From positions 1 to 35,281 of the forward strand of contig NZ_JABASQ010000027.1 of NCBI RefSeq assembly GCF_016107535.1: DNA of 35,281 nucleotides, written 5' to 3'. Below the pieces are notes generated by a model. It had not been told where the DNA came from. It ran no database searches and saw nothing but the letters and a program-made list of their open reading frames with translations. Position 1 is the stretch's first letter, and each line of letters opens with the position of its first letter. Source of the DNA: Psychrobacter cibarius. GTDB taxonomy: Bacteria; Pseudomonadota; Gammaproteobacteria; Pseudomonadales; Moraxellaceae. Of the stretch, positions 32,632-35,281 are shown piece after piece. The translations under genes were made by a program, and so were the position numbers.

Positions 32632-33486
32632 CTACTTCGTCAATAAATAACCTAATAGCTGGCGACAGCGCGCAATCACTGGCGCATCTACCATTTGACC
32701 ATCTATCTTAAATACCGCTTGCCCGCTTTGTTCATACTCCTCTAGCACACGTCTAGCAAACTCAATATCAGCTTCAGTTGGTTGCAAAGATTGCTTAACC
32801 CTCAGCACTTGCTTTGGATGGATACAAAGCATCCCAGACATGCCCATTTGTGACCATAGTTGCACTCGGGCATTTAGCCCTACTTCATCATTGAAATCAG
32901 GATAAACGGTGTCTATGGGCGCTGCTAGCTCATGTACTTTAGAGGTCAACACCAACTGATAGCGAATCTGATTGGCAACGATATCAGCAGCAGATGTATT
33001 CACTTGTACTCGCAAATCATTGCACAAGTCTAAGAAACCATAGCTAAATCCGACCAAGCCCGACACTTTAGCCATCGCATCAATATGGTACAACCCAATC
33101 GCACTTTCTATGAGTGCAACAATAGACAGCCCAGTACCCTGATAGGCTTTTTCGATATCTGATATTTGCTCAGCTTTTGCTAGAATAACTCCTACAAAAT
33201 TGGGCATCTGCTGGCAAAGCGCGATATCTTTTATAAATTCATCACTGCCTGCTCTATTAATCCGTAGCCAAATCGGCTGATAATCTGCACTGTCATGATA
33301 TTGTTGTAATGCTTTACGGGCGTCTGCTTTATCTTCTGGTGCAACGGCATCTTCTAAATCGACAATAACCGCATCTGCGCCACTAGCAAAAGCCTTGGCT
33401 ACTCTGTCGATGCGAGTCGCTGGCACGAATAGCCATGTTTTATTTTGAGAGACTATATTTATTTTATGATTGGTCACTGAATCCAT
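32632..33486 (-). CDS. CitE-like CoA ester lyase (HpcH/HpaI aldolase family)
   Basis: A 284-residue TIM-barrel lyase. The N-terminal WLFVPATRIDRVAKAFASGADAVIVDLEDAV is the signature of CitE, malyl-CoA lyase and citramalyl-CoA lyase. The metal-binding Glu is in VALIESAIG and the Asp in GFSYGFLDLCNDLRV, and the C-terminal CIHPKQV closes the active site. No citrate-lyase alpha or gamma subunit is near, so it is a stand-alone lyase acting on a free CoA ester such as (S)-citramalyl-, malyl- or a 3-hydroxy-3-methylglutaryl-type thioester. The two short-chain dehydrogenase genes upstream on the same strand suggest a shared acyl-CoA pathway whose remaining genes may lie beyond the window. AGGA seven bases before the ATG supports the start. 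Confidence 0.85.
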   Translation of the reverse strand: MDSVTNHKINIVSQNKTWLFVPATRIDRVAKAFASGADAVIVDLEDAVAPEDKADARKALQQYHDSADYQPIWLRINRAGSDEFIKDIALCQQMPNFVGVILAKAEQISDIEKAYQGTGLSIVALIESAIGLYHIDAMAKVSGLVGFSYGFLDLCNDLRVQVNTSAADIVANQIRYQLVLTSKVHELAAPIDTVYPDFNDEVGLNARVQLWSQMGMSGMLCIHPKQVLRVKQSLQPTEADIEFARRVLEEYEQSGQAVFKIDGQMVDAPVIARCRQLLGYLLTK

Positions 33487-33623
33487 GCTTGATTCCTATA
33501 TTATTCAAGTAGCTGTTAGTACCTTTATTATGCCATTACACAGCCTATTTTTACTTTAAATTAATAATCTATCGATGCAATGACACTAAGCGTATTTAGA
33601 CACTCGATCAAAAATCAAATCGA

Positions 33624-33653
33624 AAAAAACCGCATGAAAAGAAATCTCATGCG
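33624..33653 (-). terminator. Rho-independent terminator after the first SDR gene
   Basis: Arms CGCATGA and TCATGCG surround a 9-base loop, followed on the minus strand by a run of seven T. It lies about 50 bases after the SDR stop and separates it from the CitE-like gene. Confidence 0.85.
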
Positions 33654-33702
33654 ATCTTTAATAGTAAGTTTTTCTTTCAACTTATATGCTGTAGTTTGCT
33701 GA

Positions 33703-34464
33703 TTAAGCTAACATACCGCCATCGACAACGATCGTCGCGCCTGTGGTATAACTTGAGGCATCAGACACCAGATACAATACCGTACCAGCCATCTCGTCAG
33801 GATTCGCAACGCGTCCTAGTGGAATCGAGTGTAATGCCATTTTTAAGACTTTATCATTGGTCGTCAAGGCAGAGGCAAACTTGGTATCGGTTAGACCCGG
33901 TAGTAACGCATTGACGCGGATATTAAGTGGGCCACACTCTTTGGCAAAAGCTTTAGTCATACTAATGACCGCCGCTTTGGTGATTGAGTAGATACCTTGC
34001 TTGTCGCCTGCAACCAAGCCATTGACCGATGCGGTATTTAAAATCACGCCGCCACCTTGCTCTTTCATCATTTTGCCAGCGGCTGTCGACATAAAGAAGT
34101 AACCGCGAATATTGACTTCAACGGTCTTATCAAAAGCCGCTAAATCTGTATCTAAGATATGACCATAATATGGGTTGGCTGCAGCGTTATTAACTAAGAT
34201 ATCGATTTGGCCAAACTCGCTTTTAATATGCTCAAAAATCGCATCAATCTGTGCCATCTCGCCCACGTGACAAGCAAAAGCACTGGCTTTGTAACCATCT
34301 GCGATGATGCTATCAGCGACTGCTTGGCAAGCATCAATTTTACGGCTAGAGACGATCACGTGCGCGCCTCTTGATGCCAATAAACGAGCAATAGATTCGC
34401 CAATACCGCGGCTAGCGCCAGTAACCAAAGCAACCTTACCGGTTAAATCAAATAAATCTTTCAT
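33703..34464 (-). CDS. Short-chain dehydrogenase/reductase (SDR), DHRS4/FabG-like
   Basis: A 253-residue classical SDR. The cofactor motif VTGASRGIGESIARLL is followed by VIVSSRKIDAC, where the Ser-Arg after the second strand suggests NADP preference. NNAAANPYYG is the structural NNAG-like block. The catalytic set is Asn, then Ser in NTASVNG, then Tyr-x-x-x-Lys in YSITKAA. The C-terminal TGATIVVDGGMLA is typical. I start at ATG 34464, six bases after AAGGA; ATG 34467 is only three bases from it. The substrate is probably a secondary alcohol or ketone, perhaps an acyl-CoA derivative, but cannot be named. It is 188 bases downstream of a second SDR gene and has its own terminator. Confidence 0.88.
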   Translation of the reverse strand: MKDLFDLTGKVALVTGASRGIGESIARLLASRGAHVIVSSRKIDACQAVADSIIADGYKASAFACHVGEMAQIDAIFEHIKSEFGQIDILVNNAAANPYYGHILDTDLAAFDKTVEVNIRGYFFMSTAAGKMMKEQGGGVILNTASVNGLVAGDKQGIYSITKAAVISMTKAFAKECGPLNIRVNALLPGLTDTKFASALTTNDKVLKMALHSIPLGRVANPDEMAGTVLYLVSDASSYTTGATIVVDGGMLA

Positions 34465-34578
34465 CATGATTCCTTATATTTTTATAAACTTTATATTTTC
34501 CATCATTCTTGAGCGCTAAATTCATCTATCCCAAATAGGTATCCAAAACAGGCGTCTAAAATTGGATAACTAAACGCA

Positions 34579-34610
34579 GATAATCGCTGTCATATCTAAC
34601 AGCGATTATC
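34579..34610. terminator. Strong 12-bp hairpin between the two SDR genes
   Basis: Perfect arms GATAATCGCTGT and ACAGCGATTATC surround eight bases. It lies 42 bases after the second SDR's stop on the minus strand. There is no T-run, so it may be a processing or stability hairpin rather than a full terminator. Confidence 0.55.
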
Positions 34611-34651
34611 GAGCACTAACGAATTGAACAATCAGCCCTCAACAGTCGCAG

Positions 34652-35281
34652 TTACGCTAGCATACCACCATCTAGGGTAAAGGCATGACCGTTCATAAAG
34701 GTACTCTCATCACTGGCAAGCCACGCAATCGCGGCAGACACTTCATTAACATCTCCCAGACGGCGCATTGGACTGGCCTTAACCGTTGCTTGCTGCGTAC
34801 GCTCATCCATCATTGCCATGGTATTGCGTACCATTGGCGTATCGATGAAGCTTGGGCAGACCGCGTTAAAACGAATATTGGCGCGCGCGTACTCATGGGC
34901 AGCGGACTTGGTCAGACCCATAACGCCGTGTTTAGCCGCACTGTAGGCTGAGATCATCGGTGCTGAACGCAAGCCAGCAATAGATGCTACGTTGATCACA
35001 TGACCACCACCATTAGGTAGCATACAGTTGACGGCGGCGCGCATACAGTGCCATACACCTTTTAAATTCACGGCGATATTGCGATCAAAATCATCATCGC
35101 TTAGCTCATGCATTGGCGAAGGCTTATGGTCGATACCAGCATTATTTACCACCACATCTAGGCCACCAAGCGTTTCTACTGCAAAATCAAACAACGCACG
35201 CACTTCGTCATCACTGGTCACGTCTACTTTTTTGAAGACGATACTGTTGCCAGCGTCTTGAGCTTGCTTGGCAACCGCAGC
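34652..35281 (-). CDS. Short-chain dehydrogenase/reductase, 5' end beyond the window
   Basis: The last 210 codons or so of a second classical SDR; the N-terminal cofactor glycine motif lies outside the window. The frame is open to the edge (AAVAKQAQDAGNSIVFKKVDV precedes the first internal start at 35221). Visible blocks are VVNNAGIDHKPS, the Ser in INVASIAGLRS, the Tyr-x-x-x-Lys in YSAAKHG, NAVCPSFIDTPM and the ending FTLDGGMLA. It resembles the SDR next door in fold and in its last residues, but the two differ widely, so recent duplication is unlikely. The KVDV-x-S-D-D stretch follows strand 3, as in 3-hydroxyacyl or secondary-alcohol dehydrogenases. No substrate can be named. Confidence 0.87.
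   Translation of the reverse strand, partial: AAVAKQAQDAGNSIVFKKVDVTSDDEVRALFDFAVETLGGLDVVVNNAGIDHKPSPMHELSDDDFDRNIAVNLKGVWHCMRAAVNCMLPNGGGHVINVASIAGLRSAPMISAYSAAKHGVMGLTKSAAHEYARANIRFNAVCPSFIDTPMVRNTMAMMDERTQQATVKASPMRRLGDVNEVSAAIAWLASDESTFMNGHAFTLDGGMLA

Noticed and set aside
34579..34610. 12-bp hairpin as an attachment or recombination site
   Set aside because: No integrase gene or second copy is present; a transcript-end hairpin is the simpler reading.

Overview
This window looks like chromosome from a gammaproteobacterium of the family Moraxellaceae, most likely Psychrobacter. The grounds are moderate G+C content, a complete cyanate cluster, Psychrobacter/Acinetobacter-like protein sequences and AT-rich intergenic DNA with many simple hairpin terminators. 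No database could be searched, so the genus is an inference. There is no prophage, CRISPR array, tRNA or rRNA gene. The only mobile DNA is a family of short TA-flanked inverted-repeat elements that encode no protein.

Layout. (1) 270-1317: a META-domain lipoprotein and a small DUF6122 membrane protein, convergent. (2) 1404-5677: the cyanate module, with cynR divergent from cynT-cynS-cynX, then a DUF336 (GlcG/HbpS-type) exported protein. CynT supplies the bicarbonate that cyanase consumes. (3) 5896-11715, minus strand: a phosphonate operon with an ABC importer of the 2-aminoethylphosphonate type (ATPase, fused permease, binding lipoprotein), an FAD amine oxidase and a phosphonatase-like HAD hydrolase. 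This is an oxidative route to a phosphonoaldehyde followed by C-P cleavage, with no PhnW transaminase in view. (4) 12159-19761, minus strand, with divergent tetR at 20091: a fatty-acid operon of LCAD-type acyl-CoA dehydrogenase, thiolase, hydratase/dehydrogenase fusion, CaiB/AMACR-type racemase and FadD-like ligase. Its racemase suggests use of methyl-branched acids. Two GTAAT-N4-ATTAC palindromes between tetR and the operon are candidate operators.

(5) 21702-30434, minus strand: a lysine/pipecolate cluster. In pathway order it has a pipecolate-oxidase-like FAD enzyme (amaA-like), AmaB (ALDH7, aminoadipate semialdehyde dehydrogenase), a class III aminotransferase (aminoadipate to 2-oxoadipate) and HglS (DUF1338, 2-oxoadipate to 2-hydroxyglutarate). 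An NhaC-family carrier and a GcvA-like LysR regulator complete it. The motif GGAATG recurs in one orientation upstream of four of these genes. (6) 30839-35281: SotB-like efflux protein, ArfB, a CitE-like lyase and two short-chain dehydrogenases, the last cut by the window edge.

The most unusual points are the PhnW-less phosphonate operon, the nested hairpins in the nhaC leader, the tandem decamers with mini-ORFs before hglS, the short element in three states of preservation (one ending exactly at a stop codon), and a DUF6122 gene whose natural start codon appears to be ATA.
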